Positions 1 to 12,026 of a stretch of DNA of 64,000 nt are shown here, in pieces. How positions within the stretch are numbered: position 1 is the stretch's first letter; every line of letters begins with the position of its first letter. The notes beneath the pieces are model-generated. The model was not told where the DNA came from. It saw only the letters and a list, made by a program, of their open reading frames with translations, and did no database searches. The DNA lies in contig NZ_CP071060.1 in NCBI RefSeq assembly GCF_017161445.1, positions 3,162,001 to 3,226,000 of the forward strand, given 5' to 3'. Both the position numbers and the translations under genes were made by a program. This DNA comes from Niveibacterium microcysteis. GTDB lineage: Bacteria; Pseudomonadota; Gammaproteobacteria; Burkholderiales; Rhodocyclaceae.

Positions 1-115
1 CTGACGCAGCCAGGTCCGGCGGCAAACGTTCAAGGCGAAATGCCAAACCTGCCGCATCGGCAATCATGGGGCACAACCAGCACACCAAGCACAGCAGGCG
101 GAACAGGCACGACAT
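1..115 (-). CDS. N-terminus of a secreted protein, cut by left window edge
   Basis: An open frame starts with ATG at 115 on the minus strand and runs off the left edge after 38 codons. It begins MSCLFRLLCLVCWLCPMIAD and continues to a plausible signal peptidase site (ADAA followed by GLAF), so it reads as a signal peptide and the first residues of an exported protein. Only about 16 mature residues are visible, including FRLERLPPDL. That style recalls the start of two-component-regulator propeller sensors, but this is a guess. No good Shine-Dalgarno is visible. It lies downstream of the OLD nuclease gene on the same strand, with about 80 bp between them. Identity cannot be decided from this fragment. 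Confidence 0.5.
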   Translation of the reverse strand, partial: MSCLFRLLCLVCWLCPMIADAAGLAFRLERLPPDLAAS

Positions 116-193
116 TGCTGAGACACCGGATAGACCAACGCCAAAGTCTAGGCGAGCGCAAGGTGTCCACACCCCTGTTGGCGCAAAAGATCC

Positions 194-1918
194 TCAGGCT
201 TCGGGGCCCCGGTGATGAAGATGCCGCTTGCCGGCTTTGTTCGGATGACGTGCCGGCTCTGCATGGCGCTCGCCCACCAGCGCGCGACGCGGCGATTCGC
301 GAGCAAGTCGCACGCAGGTGGCGATGACACCCGCAAGTGGCGGCGGAATGCTGGCGGGGCCGCGGATTGCAACTTCCGCGAGAATCGCGAAGGCGAGGCC
401 CGGCTTGGAGTGCCGGCCGATCGCGCGATCAATCACCTTGTGCGGTGTGCCAGACGCAGTCGGCGGAGCGCCCGCGGCGTGGCGGTAAACCGAGTCAAAG
501 CCGTGGCTCCAGAAGCAGTGCTCGATGTCCTTCTCATGCAGCAAGGTCAGCCGCTCGGCGAGCGGATCGCTGCCGAGGTGGCGGCGCGCCGCTTCGCCGT
601 AGGCCAACCCGGAGCGGTCGCCATCAGCGAGCACATGCCACTGAATACGAAGCGCCTGCGCCATCTTGATCAACGGGTCGAGGCCGCATTGCGCGAATTC
701 GACACAGGCGATGCCCTCTTGCGCGAAGTCGTAGCCCAAGAAGCGCGCCAGTTCCGATAACACCCAGAACTCGGTTTCGCCTTCGACGAGCAACCAGCAG
801 CGCGCGAAACTGGCCACCCCGTTGCGCACCCGCAAGTGGTAGCCGAACTTGCGCAGCTCTTCCGGCTTGAAGCGGCTGGTGTCGACCTGGAAGGCACCGA
901 CCTCGCCTCCGTGTCGCACAAGGCGCCGCTGTGCGCCCAGCGGGGCCGCCGCAAGCAGCTCGCCCGACTGGGTCGTCACGACTTTCTGCAGGCGGATCGG
1001 TTCAAGCAGGCTCCATAGCGCAGCGAGCGTCATCGGGTGCAGATGGGCTTCCGGGTCTTCGATCACCAGCAAGGGGCGGGAATCCGGCGCGAAGGTACCG
1101 GCGCCCTCGCGCACCAGCGCCGCCGCGATCAGCAGCATGGCAATCTTGCGTGATGCGGTACCGGCCACTGGCACGCTACGCATCGGCGCCTCGCCCGGGG
1201 GCAAATCCCCGATCACCGCGGCCAGATGTTCGCGCGAAGGCCCCTCCTCCACGCCAAGGCCTGGCACGCTGCGCAGCAGCAACTGACGTGCTGCCTGATA
1301 GCCGGCGTTGAGGTCATGTTCCGACGCCGCCGAGGCGCCCGCCTCCAGCGCTGCCCAGTAATGACTGACCGCCAGCGCAAGCCGGTCCAGCTCGTTCGAT
1401 CCGTTGGCGCGCGCCGCCAGCGCCGCCCCAACCCCCAGCATGCGGCTGCTGCGGGCCTGGATCAGCGGACACAGGCGACGCACGGCACTGACCAATCCGG
1501 CATCCGCCGCCCGCTCGGCACCTTGCGGCGAGCGCACGACCCAGTGTTGCCGCAGTGTCACTGCGTGAACCCGCAAACCCAGCGAAAAGCCGCGGCAGGT
1601 GCGCGACACCCAGCCGGCCGCGTCCCGCAGTGGCGCGCAGGAGGCTGACTCCCACTCGCCGGGTTCGCGCTCGGCAAACTGCAGATCGATGGCGATTGCG
1701 GCCGGGTGGGCCGCCTCGCGGGAAGGGGTTTGGTGAATGTCGCTGTCGCGGAAGACCGGGGCGCCATCCGGCCAGGGCCCGAGTACCGCGGCAAGGGCAT
1801 CAAGGATTGCCGTCTTGCCGACGTCGTTCTCGCCGATCAGGACTGTGCTTGCGTTAAGGGCTATGCGCACCCGCCCGATCACGCGGAAGTTCTCGATCCG
1901 GATCTCGCTGAGCCACAT
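194..1918 (-). CDS. OLD-family ATP-dependent endonuclease (ATPase plus TOPRIM)
   Basis: This 574-residue protein has the two-part layout of OLD (overcoming lysogenization defect) nucleases. The N-terminal SMC/ABC-like ATPase has a Walker A GENDVGKT at residues 29-36 and a Walker B LLVIEDPEAHLHP around 283-295. A C-terminal TOPRIM domain shows LLVEGETE (Glu379) and the acidic DGD at 432-434, so the metal-binding residues look intact. The family uses ATP binding to control DNA cleavage and is often linked to phage defence or repair. The start at 1918 has GGAG about 8 nt upstream. No UvrD/GajB-like helicase gene lies on the visible side, so this resembles a stand-alone class 1 OLD rather than a Gabija pair. 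The left neighbour is only partly visible, so that conclusion is provisional. Confidence 0.85.
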   Translation of the reverse strand: MWLSEIRIENFRVIGRVRIALNASTVLIGENDVGKTAILDALAAVLGPWPDGAPVFRDSDIHQTPSREAAHPAAIAIDLQFAEREPGEWESASCAPLRDAAGWVSRTCRGFSLGLRVHAVTLRQHWVVRSPQGAERAADAGLVSAVRRLCPLIQARSSRMLGVGAALAARANGSNELDRLALAVSHYWAALEAGASAASEHDLNAGYQAARQLLLRSVPGLGVEEGPSREHLAAVIGDLPPGEAPMRSVPVAGTASRKIAMLLIAAALVREGAGTFAPDSRPLLVIEDPEAHLHPMTLAALWSLLEPIRLQKVVTTQSGELLAAAPLGAQRRLVRHGGEVGAFQVDTSRFKPEELRKFGYHLRVRNGVASFARCWLLVEGETEFWVLSELARFLGYDFAQEGIACVEFAQCGLDPLIKMAQALRIQWHVLADGDRSGLAYGEAARRHLGSDPLAERLTLLHEKDIEHCFWSHGFDSVYRHAAGAPPTASGTPHKVIDRAIGRHSKPGLAFAILAEVAIRGPASIPPPLAGVIATCVRLARESPRRALVGERHAEPARHPNKAGKRHLHHRGPEA

Positions 1919-2031
1919 GTGCCGATCTCCACGCCAGCAGTGCCGACGCTGCAGATGCAGGCGCCCCTGCGCCGCCCGTCGCTATCCTGAACCGCGCGTC
2001 AGTGCGCGTCCAGCAGCGCGGCAAGTGGCGC

Positions 2032-3573
2032 TCAGGCCTCCCGCACCTCGGCGCGCAGAGCCACATAACGCGCAAAATCGCCCAGCAGCAGCGCCACAAG
2101 CTGCGGGTCGAAACGTTTGCCGGCCTGTTCCTGCAAGTAGGTGCGGATCTGCTCGTCGGACCAGCGGACGCGATACGGGCGATCGCTTGCGAGCGAGTCA
2201 AAGGCATCGGCCAGCGACACGACACGCGCAACCAGCGGAATTGCATCACCTGCAAGGCCGGACGGGTAGCCGCTGCCGTCCCAGTGCTCGTGGTGCCCGC
2301 GCGCGATCGTGGCCGCGATCTGCATGACTTCGCGGCGCGAGCGGGCAAGCAACTCGGCGCCGAGTTCTGTATGCGCCTTCATCGCCGCCCATTCGTCGGG
2401 ATCCAGCGCACCGGCCTTCAACAGAATGCTGTCAGCCACCGCCACCTTGCCAACATCGTGCAGCGGCGCGGCAAGCAGGATCAATCGTGCCGTGGCCTCA
2501 TCGACGCCGGCTGCGCGCGCGAGCGCCTGGCTGACACGGGCAACACGCTGCACATGCGCTGCGGACGAGGTACCGAGCTGCTCAACCGCGTCGCCAAGCA
2601 TGCCTACCACCTCGCCTTGCGTGGCCTGCATCTCCTCCATCACCGACAGGTTCTCGAAGGTCAGCGACACGTTGATCGCGTAGAGCTCAAGCAACTCGCG
2701 CTCATGCGACGCGATCGGATGAGTCAGCTCGACGTAGAGCAAATTCTCTTGGCCGCTGAAGCTGCGGTGGTACAGCACGTAATCCTTGTCGCCGTGGAGG
2801 CTTTCCTTTCGGGTCAAGGCTTCCTGGAAGCGCGCCGCAATCGCCGGTGGCAGCGAATCGAGCGCCCCCTGATCGGCGAACTGCACCAGAGACCCACTCG
2901 CCGCCAGCGTGCGGGCCGAGCGGCCACCTGCCGCCTGCGCCGGCAGGACGAGGCAGTAGATGGCGGTATCCCGCAGGCCGAGTAGTTCGGTCAGCTGGCC
3001 GAGCACGGCAGACGCAAATTCGCGCAGGCTGCCTGTACGCAGGATGTCCGACGTCGCAAGAATCACGCGCCGCATGCCATCGCGCTGGCGCTGGAGTGCA
3101 GTGATGTCGCGATAGGCGCGCAGACCGGAGTACAGCAGCGTGCGCAGCTTCTGTGCCGTGAGTTCGGTCTTTTCCTTGTAATCGTCGATGTCGTAATCGC
3201 GGATCACGCGATCCACCGGCGCATGGCCCGGCTGGCCGGTGCGCAGGTAGACGCGCGTCGTGTGGTTGTCGCAACCGGATCGAATGAACTCCACCAGCCG
3301 CAGGCCGGCGTCTTCGGTCTCCATCACCACGTCGATCAGGGCGACGGCGATATCCGGTTCGCGCTCGAAAATCTCGCGCCCCGCCTCACCGCTGTGTGCC
3401 GACAGGATCTGCACGCGCCGGCCAAGGAACTCGAAACCGGTCAGCGCAAGCCGGGTGACCGCGATGACCTCAGGGTCGTCATCGACGACCAGCATCTTCC
3501 AGGGCGGTATCGATGGCGAAGGCACATCGCTGCCAGGCAGCGGCGGCTCATCGTCGGCGAACAGTAATTCCAT
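2032..3573 (-). CDS. Response regulator with DUF3369 and HD-GYP domain (c-di-GMP phosphodiesterase)
   Basis: A 513-residue protein. Residues about 27-150 form a receiver domain (acidic DDD at 31-33, likely phospho-acceptor Asp81). Residues about 170-315 match the DUF3369 sensory region often found in such proteins, and the C-terminal third is an HD-GYP domain. The HD metal site HDVGK is at 372-376 and the GYP motif HHEHWDGSGYP at 427-437, so the enzyme should be able to hydrolyse cyclic-di-GMP. It is cytoplasmic, with no membrane segment. GGAG lies about 8 nt before the ATG. No histidine kinase is adjacent; it sits 70 bp downstream of astE on the same strand, and co-transcription with the arginine operon is possible but unproven. 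Confidence 0.9.
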   Translation of the reverse strand: MELLFADDEPPLPGSDVPSPSIPPWKMLVVDDDPEVIAVTRLALTGFEFLGRRVQILSAHSGEAGREIFEREPDIAVALIDVVMETEDAGLRLVEFIRSGCDNHTTRVYLRTGQPGHAPVDRVIRDYDIDDYKEKTELTAQKLRTLLYSGLRAYRDITALQRQRDGMRRVILATSDILRTGSLREFASAVLGQLTELLGLRDTAIYCLVLPAQAAGGRSARTLAASGSLVQFADQGALDSLPPAIAARFQEALTRKESLHGDKDYVLYHRSFSGQENLLYVELTHPIASHERELLELYAINVSLTFENLSVMEEMQATQGEVVGMLGDAVEQLGTSSAAHVQRVARVSQALARAAGVDEATARLILLAAPLHDVGKVAVADSILLKAGALDPDEWAAMKAHTELGAELLARSRREVMQIAATIARGHHEHWDGSGYPSGLAGDAIPLVARVVSLADAFDSLASDRPYRVRWSDEQIRTYLQEQAGKRFDPQLVALLLGDFARYVALRAEVREA

Positions 3574-3643
3574 TGCGGGGGGCTCCGGTCGGTCCGTGCC
3601 GCGCGCAAACGCAACGGCACCTCCTACCTATTACGGCAAAGAT

Positions 3644-4612
3644 TCAGGTGTCTGAAGTCGCGTCGGCGATGATCAGGAGGCCGGCACGCAGGCCGGGTTT
3701 CACGGCGGGGTTGGGGAACACGATCAGCTCGCCGGGTTCGGCGTGCCATTGCTGCGAGCCGTCTTCGGCTATCAATGCGCCAGCGGCAAAGCCGGTGAAG
3801 TTGGCCGCATCAGGCGGCAGCATCATCTGAAAGGCATCGCTCTGTTTGATCAGCTCGCGGCTGACACGAAACACATGCGGTGCGGTTTCGCTAGGCGGCA
3901 ACGGGTCGGCCGCGATCAGTGCGCGCAACGCACGATCGACGGCCGCGAACTCGCCGGATACGCCACCGCCCAGGCGCCGCACGCGGCCAAGCTCGAAGGT
4001 GTAGGCCTCGCAGCCATGCACCCTGGCGCTGCGCGCGCTGAAGGTCGGCGCCTTTACCCCAGTCAGCAATACTGCTTCAATGCCACAGGCTGCAAGCAGC
4101 GTGCGCGGTTCATGCCCGAGCGGACCTTCGCTCTCGCGCGGGGCGATCGCAAAGCAGGCATAGCGCGAATCCCGGATCGCGCTATGCAAATCGAGGTGCA
4201 CGGCCGCAGGGTTCCGCGCACAGAACCTGTCGATGGCCGCAATCAGCGCTGCGGCGCGCGGCGCCTCACACGACGCCGACACGGTGGCGCCGCCAAACAG
4301 CCGATTGAGATCATCATCGATATAGCGGCGTGCGGCGCGCAAGGCCTGCAGGTTGCCGAACACCAGCAGCAGCGGTATCCGCGGCGCCAACGCCCCGGCG
4401 CACAGCGCAGACACGATGCCGCACAGCACTTCGACCGGCGCTGTTTCGTCCCCATGGATGCCGGCCGACACAATTAACGGCCTGCCGGGCCATGCGTTCG
4501 CCGGCGTCACCTGCCAGACAGCAGGCGCCAGGCGCTCTACGGTTGCCCCTCCGGGCAAACGCGCGGGCAATTGTGCGTCGTCGCTGGCGAGCAGCTCGGC
4601 AAGCAGGTCCAT
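3644..4612 (-). CDS. astE: Succinylglutamate desuccinylase, last step of the AST pathway
   Basis: Zinc-dependent hydrolase that splits N-succinylglutamate into glutamate and succinate. The M14/aspartoacylase-like metal site is visible: GIHGDETAP (His and Glu ligands) and HLDLHS (third ligand), with a likely catalytic Glu in YTFELG. I chose the ATG at 4612, giving 322 aa beginning MDLLAELLAS. A longer version from a TTG at 4621 would overlap astB by 8 nt. The start lies one base past the astB stop (TGACATG), implying translational coupling. It is the last gene of the six-gene arginine succinyltransferase operon. Confidence 0.93.
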   Translation of the reverse strand: MDLLAELLASDDAQLPARLPGGATVERLAPAVWQVTPANAWPGRPLIVSAGIHGDETAPVEVLCGIVSALCAGALAPRIPLLLVFGNLQALRAARRYIDDDLNRLFGGATVSASCEAPRAAALIAAIDRFCARNPAAVHLDLHSAIRDSRYACFAIAPRESEGPLGHEPRTLLAACGIEAVLLTGVKAPTFSARSARVHGCEAYTFELGRVRRLGGGVSGEFAAVDRALRALIAADPLPPSETAPHVFRVSRELIKQSDAFQMMLPPDAANFTGFAAGALIAEDGSQQWHAEPGELIVFPNPAVKPGLRAGLLIIADATSDT

Positions 4613-4613
4613 G

Positions 4614-5951
4614 TCAGGCAAGCTGGAACGGGTAGACCGAGCCGATCCCGAGAATGCGCGTCAGCTCGTCCAGCGCGGTTCGGCACTCGGCCAGCAGTTG
4701 CGGGTCCGCGAGGTCTGCCACAGCCAGGCGATCGCGGTAATGGCGCACGACCCAGTCGGACAAGCGCGAGTAAAGGGCGTCGTTCATCCACACGCCGGGC
4801 GTCACGGCGGCGTGTTCCGATTCGTTGAGCACCACGCGCAGGCGCAGGCAGGCGGGGCCGCCGCCATTCTTCATCGATTGCTTGAGATCGAACACCGCGA
4901 CTTCGGCAATCGGCCCATTCGCGGCAAGCAGACCTTCGAGGTATGCCCACACCCGCTCGTTGCGGCGGCATTCGTCCGGCACCACCAGCAGCATGCGGCC
5001 ATCGGGGCGCGACAACAGCTGGCTGTTGAACAGGTAGGTCGACACCGCATCGGCCACACCCACTGCAGCGTTAGGAACCTCGATCGCCTGCAGCGCCACG
5101 TCGCCAAGGCCACGCTGAACGTCGGCCAGCAAGCGCGCCTTGTCGTGGAACGCATGTTCGTGGAAGAACAGCACATTGCAGTTGCCGACCGCGATCACGT
5201 CGTTATGGAACACGCCGGCGTCAATCACGGCGGGGTTCTGCAACGCAATCACGGTGCGTGCGGCATCCAGGCCATGCAGCCGAGCGATCGCCTCGCACGC
5301 CTCGCGCGTATGGCGTGCCGGGTAACGAACGGGCGCGGGCTCGTTGCCGAAGGCGGCGCGACCATAGATGAACAGTTCGACGCCGGGCTCACCGTACTCG
5401 CCGCACAGCCGGGTGTGATTGGCTGCGCCCTCGTCGCCAAACTGCGCGCAGTCGGGCAAGGCCGGGTGGTGCGCAAAGTGCCGCGCATCGGCAAACACTG
5501 CGCGCAGCACGCGACCGGTGGTCGGGTGCTCGATCGCGCGATGGAACTTGTTGTTGAGGTTGGCCGGCGTGAAATGAGTGCGGCGGTCCGCAGTGTCAGC
5601 CGAGGGGCTCACCGTCGCAGCATTCGCTGTCCACATGCAGGAGGCGGAGCTCACTTGCGGCAGCAAGGCTGGGGCGGTGCGCGCAACCGCTTGCAGCACG
5701 TCGGCATCGCTCCCTGCGAAACCGAGCCGGCGCAACGTTGCCAGATCCGGGCGCTCGTGCGGCGGCAGCACACCCTGGCGGAATCCGCGATCGGCCAGCG
5801 CCTTCATTTTGGCCAGGCCCTGCAGCGCCGCCTCGCGCGGGTTGGACACATCGCCGGTGTTGTTCTGCGATGCAACGTTGCCGAACGAAAGCCCGCCGTA
5901 GTTGTGGGTCGGCCCGACCAGGCCATCGAAATTGGCTTCGAACGCCTTCAT
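4614..5951 (-). CDS. astB: N-succinylarginine dihydrolase
   Basis: Second AST-pathway enzyme: converts N2-succinylarginine to N2-succinylornithine, releasing two ammonia and CO2. The 445-residue product begins [20 protein letters not shown], typical of AstB, and matches the family length of about 447. The nucleophilic cysteine is recognisable in [10 protein letters not shown] near the C-terminus, and NNGG-type substrate loops are present. The start at 5951 is preceded by AGGGG at a good distance; an upstream in-frame start at 5975 adds eight non-conserved residues and was not chosen. It follows astD with about 105 bp between and is coupled to astE. Confidence 0.95.
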   Translation of the reverse strand: MKAFEANFDGLVGPTHNYGGLSFGNVASQNNTGDVSNPREAALQGLAKMKALADRGFRQGVLPPHERPDLATLRRLGFAGSDADVLQAVARTAPALLPQVSSASCMWTANAATVSPSADTADRRTHFTPANLNNKFHRAIEHPTTGRVLRAVFADARHFAHHPALPDCAQFGDEGAANHTRLCGEYGEPGVELFIYGRAAFGNEPAPVRYPARHTREACEAIARLHGLDAARTVIALQNPAVIDAGVFHNDVIAVGNCNVLFFHEHAFHDKARLLADVQRGLGDVALQAIEVPNAAVGVADAVSTYLFNSQLLSRPDGRMLLVVPDECRRNERVWAYLEGLLAANGPIAEVAVFDLKQSMKNGGGPACLRLRVVLNESEHAAVTPGVWMNDALYSRLSDWVVRHYRDRLAVADLADPQLLAECRTALDELTRILGIGSVYPFQLA

Positions 5952-6057
5952 GGAAATCACCACCCCTGATTGCAACTGTGCCGCGCGGCGCGCAGCCGAA
6001 CATGGATCGGATTGAAGCGCCCCACGCCGGACCGAATCACGGCGCGGGATTCACTGG

Positions 6058-7536
<1,479 letters not shown>

Positions 7537-8556
7537 TCAGCGAATCGGTTGCAGCGGCGCGATCCGGACGCTATCGCCCGCAGAGATTTCAAGCGCATCG
7601 AGTTGCGCGGCATCGAGCGCGAAGCGGCCCGAATCGTCAACACCGCCGCGCGCCAGCACGACGCGGAATTCCTGCAGCCGACGGTTGGATACCAGGCAGA
7701 GCGAACCCTCGACCTGTTCGCCCGCCACCGATTCGCACACCACGCTGTCACGCACGGCACGAATGGCTTCGAGCGCACATTCAACGGCCGGGCCAGCATC
7801 GAAAATATCGACGTAGCCCTGGTAGTTGAAACCCTCGGCTTCGAGCATGGCGCGCGCCGGGCGCGTCGAACTGTGCACCTCGCCGATCGCCTGGCGTGCG
7901 GCTTCGGACAGGAAGGCGGTGTAGACCGGATGCTGCGGCATCAGCTCCGCGATGAAGCTCTTGTTGCCAACGCCCGAGAGGTAGTCGGCGCGCGAGAAGT
8001 CCATGCGGAAGAAATGGCGACCCAGGCTATCCCAGAAGGGTGAGCGCCCCTGCTCGTCCGACACGCCGCGCAACTCGGCAATCACCTTGGCCGAGAACCG
8101 CTCGGGGAATTCCGCGAGGTACAACAGGCGGGCCTTCGAGAGCAGGCCACCATTGCCGCCATGGCGATGTTCCGGATGCAGGAAGAGCGAGCAGAGCTCG
8201 GTCGTACCGGTCAGATCGTTGGTCAGGAACAGCGTCTGCAGTTGCCGATACACGCCGATTTCGCGCGAGCAATACACCGCAGTGCCAACGCGATAGTTGT
8301 ACCAGGGCTCATCCAAGCCGACCGCGGCCGCGATGCCGCTGGTACCGACGAGATGGCCCGAAAGCACGTCCTCCAGCACGAAGAGGTAGTTGGCCTGGGC
8401 CTTTTCGAGGCGGCCGCTGAACGAGTCGACCGAGATCTCGATCCGGCGACCGAGGCGCTCCTCGTTCGGCTGCAGGGTGGTTACGCCGATGCCGGCGCCA
8501 CGCGCGAGATCGATCAGCGCAGCGTGATCACCGTGGGCGATGGGACGAAGTCGCAT
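7537..8556 (-). CDS. aruG: Arginine N-succinyltransferase, beta (AruG-type) subunit
   Basis: 339-residue AstA-family acyltransferase. It begins MRLRPIAHGDHAALIDLARG and contains the family blocks GVTTLQPNEERL, PWYNYRVGTAVYCS, NDLTGTTELCSLFL, RSPFWDSLGRHFF and GYVDIFDAGP. Together with the next gene it should form the heteromeric enzyme that transfers succinyl from succinyl-CoA to the alpha-amino group of arginine (and ornithine). In Pseudomonas the second paralogue, AruG, has the GTTL-style N-terminus seen here. A longer open frame reaching 8883 runs into aruF in another frame and is not coding. Gap to aruF is 14 bp. Confidence 0.93.
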   Translation of the reverse strand: MRLRPIAHGDHAALIDLARGAGIGVTTLQPNEERLGRRIEISVDSFSGRLEKAQANYLFVLEDVLSGHLVGTSGIAAAVGLDEPWYNYRVGTAVYCSREIGVYRQLQTLFLTNDLTGTTELCSLFLHPEHRHGGNGGLLSKARLLYLAEFPERFSAKVIAELRGVSDEQGRSPFWDSLGRHFFRMDFSRADYLSGVGNKSFIAELMPQHPVYTAFLSEAARQAIGEVHSSTRPARAMLEAEGFNYQGYVDIFDAGPAVECALEAIRAVRDSVVCESVAGEQVEGSLCLVSNRRLQEFRVVLARGGVDDSGRFALDAAQLDALEISAGDSVRIAPLQPIR

Positions 8557-8570
8557 GATGAGTTGTCTTG

Positions 8571-9596
8571 TCAGAGCGGCGCGAGCACGACGCTGCCGCC
8601 GGCGGTCACGTTGAGCGACTTCAGATCGGCCTCGGCCAGCCACACCTCGCCCCGCTCGGAGTCGAAGGCAGCGTCGGTGAGGATCGCGCGGAAGCCCGGA
8701 AGGTCGAGATTGGCGACCAGGTAACGGGTGCCATCGGCACCCGGCGGATGACCGACGACCGTGGCGCGCGCATGCGTGGCGACGGTACGGATCTCTTCGG
8801 TCCGCGCCTGCACCACGGCGCCGGCGTCGAAGATGTCCACGTAGCGTTCGGTTTCGAAGCCCTCTCGCAGCAGGATCTCGCACGGCAAACGCGAGAAGGG
8901 ATGAATCTGCCCGATCGCTTCCTGCGCCTCGCGCGGCAGCAGCGGCACATAAATCGGGTGCTGCGGCAACAGCTCCGCGATGAACGAGCGACCCTTCACG
9001 CCGCAGTAGAACTCGGCGAGCGGGTAGTCGATACCGAAAAAGTGACGCCCGACCGAATCCCAGAACGGCGCATGACCGTCGTCGTCACACAGGCCAAGCA
9101 TTTCAGACACGACATGGTCGGCGAAACGCTGGCGGTGCGCCGCAATGAACAGCATGCGCGCACGCGACAACAGATCCGGATAGTCGCCGTGCTTGTACGC
9201 CGGATCCAGCACGAACGACGTCAGCAAGGTGGCGCCGGTGAGGTCGTGGCACAGCGTCAGCACATGCACCCGGTGATGCACGCCCAGTTCGCGACTGGCA
9301 TGCGTCACCGTTTCGTTGCGGTAGTTGTAGAACGGCTCCGAGAAACCCGCCGACGCAACGATTGCCGCCGTGCCGACCACTTCGCGATCGTGCTCGCGTT
9401 CGAGCACGAAGAAGTAGCTTTCCTCGCCGCAGCCCGACACATCAGCCGCGAGCGACGCCTGCGACGAGGCGATCTTGTCGAACAGCTTGTCACGGCTGCG
9501 CGGCAGCGAAGTGACGCCCACCGGGCTCGCGCCAGCGATTCGTTCGACCGCAGGCAGGTCGGAGTACGCGGCAGGCCGCAGAACAAGTCGGTCCAT
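8571..9596 (-). CDS. aruF: Arginine N-succinyltransferase, alpha (AruF-type) subunit
   Basis: 341-residue AstA-family protein, paralogous to the downstream gene. Diagnostic blocks are SPVGVTSLP, GEESYFFVLE, SAGFSEPFYNYRNET, LCHDLTGATLLTSF, APFWDSVGRHFFGIDY and FETERYVDIFDAG; these match the alpha subunit (AruF) of Pseudomonas better than AruG. It catalyses the committed step of arginine catabolism with AruG and succinyl-CoA. ATG at 9596. The stop of astC is only 7 bp upstream. Having two tandem copies instead of the single AstA of enterics is a feature of the aru-type operon. Confidence 0.93.
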   Translation of the reverse strand: MDRLVLRPAAYSDLPAVERIAGASPVGVTSLPRSRDKLFDKIASSQASLAADVSGCGEESYFFVLEREHDREVVGTAAIVASAGFSEPFYNYRNETVTHASRELGVHHRVHVLTLCHDLTGATLLTSFVLDPAYKHGDYPDLLSRARMLFIAAHRQRFADHVVSEMLGLCDDDGHAPFWDSVGRHFFGIDYPLAEFYCGVKGRSFIAELLPQHPIYVPLLPREAQEAIGQIHPFSRLPCEILLREGFETERYVDIFDAGAVVQARTEEIRTVATHARATVVGHPPGADGTRYLVANLDLPGFRAILTDAAFDSERGEVWLAEADLKSLNVTAGGSVVLAPL

Positions 9597-9603
9597 TCAG
9601 GCC

Positions 9604-10940
<1,337 letters not shown>

Positions 10941-11921
10941 CTAGTCCTCGCCTCGCTCGGCGGCCCCTGTCTGGGCAGGATCCGTATCACCCTTGAGGCG
11001 ATCCTCGCGCGGGGTCATCCCGAAACGGTTTCGGTAGGCACTGGAAAAGTGCGGGCCCGACGCAAAACCGCAGGCCAGACCGATCTGCACGATCGACTGG
11101 CGGGTGGATCGCAGCAACTGCCGTGCCCGCTGCAGGCGCAGCTCCAGGTAGTACTGTGAGGGCACGGCTTCGAGGTGTCGCTTGAACAGGCGTTCGAGCT
11201 GGCGGCGCGACACGCCGATGCGTTCGGCGATCTGGTCTGTCGTGAGCGGCTCTTCGAGATTGGCTTCCATCAGCGCAACCGTACGGGCAACCTTCGGGTC
11301 CACCGCCGGGCCGGCGCCCGCGCCAAGCGGCACCGGCTGGCGCTCTTCGCTCGCGCGACCGCGCGGCAACATCCAGCGCGCAGCGAGTGCGTTGGCCACT
11401 TCGTTTCCGCTGCGTTCGGCGATCCAGGCAAGAATCGCGTCAGCCAGCGCGAGTCCGCCCGCGACACTCCACCACTTGCCGGTTCGCGCGAACAGGCGGT
11501 CGGTATAGCGGTGATCGGGGTTCATCGTGAGGTAGCGCTGCGCACCATGCCAGGGCAAGGCGAGCGTCAGCCCGGCCAGCAGGCCGTGGCGAGCCAACCC
11601 GTAGTGGGCGTTGCCGACGACCATCACTTCGCCGGCCCCGGTCAGGGCCTGCACCAGCGGTGCGCGAGCGCCGTCGCCACCGCGCGACACCGGTTCGCCG
11701 CCAAACACGATCAGCAGATCGCAGGCAGGCGCATCGGACAGGTTCAAGTCGCCGCGAACAAGGTCGCCGCCCTCGCGCGGCATGACCGCATCGGTCGCGC
11801 ACAGCGTGAGCGTGGCGAGCGGCGCACCGCCGGCAGCGTCGCTGTCGGCCAGCAGGCTGCGAACCAGCGCAGGCTCGGCAAGCGGGTAACCCGGCAGGAG
11901 TAGGAGTCCGACACGCAGCAT
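10941..11921 (-). CDS. ArgR-like regulator: DJ-1/PfpI-like domain plus AraC DNA-binding domain
   Basis: 326-residue GlxA-type transcription regulator. The N-terminal half (about 1-180) is a DJ-1/class I amidotransferase-like sensor: LRVGLLLLPGYPLAEPALVR, then DLLIVFGGEPVSR; the usual catalytic Cys position reads VVGNAHYGL, so no nucleophile is evident and the domain is likely only ligand-binding. The C-terminal 100 residues hold two helix-turn-helix units (TTDQIAERIGVSRRQLERLF and the AraC signature ending IGLACGFASGPHFSSAYRNRFGMTP). Position directly upstream of astC on the same strand matches Pseudomonas ArgR, the arginine-responsive activator of aru. The specific role is inferred from context. 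Confidence 0.87.
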   Translation of the reverse strand: MLRVGLLLLPGYPLAEPALVRSLLADSDAAGGAPLATLTLCATDAVMPREGGDLVRGDLNLSDAPACDLLIVFGGEPVSRGGDGARAPLVQALTGAGEVMVVGNAHYGLARHGLLAGLTLALPWHGAQRYLTMNPDHRYTDRLFARTGKWWSVAGGLALADAILAWIAERSGNEVANALAARWMLPRGRASEERQPVPLGAGAGPAVDPKVARTVALMEANLEEPLTTDQIAERIGVSRRQLERLFKRHLEAVPSQYYLELRLQRARQLLRSTRQSIVQIGLACGFASGPHFSSAYRNRFGMTPREDRLKGDTDPAQTGAAERGED

Positions 11922-12026
11922 GGAATTCAGGATAGTCCGCCAGCAAAGCGGGAAGCCCGCGAGTTTAGTCGATTCAGCCTCAACTCCCCCTACTGTTCCG
12001 TACGGCGACGTGCTCGGTCACCCAGG

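Noticed and set aside
194..1918. Gabija or other multi-gene defence system
   Set aside because: Only the OLD-type gene is visible; the right neighbour is an HD-GYP regulator and the left neighbour an exported protein.
4353..5969. 538-codon plus-strand frame opposite astE/astB
   Set aside because: Shadow of identified genes with no recognisable motif.
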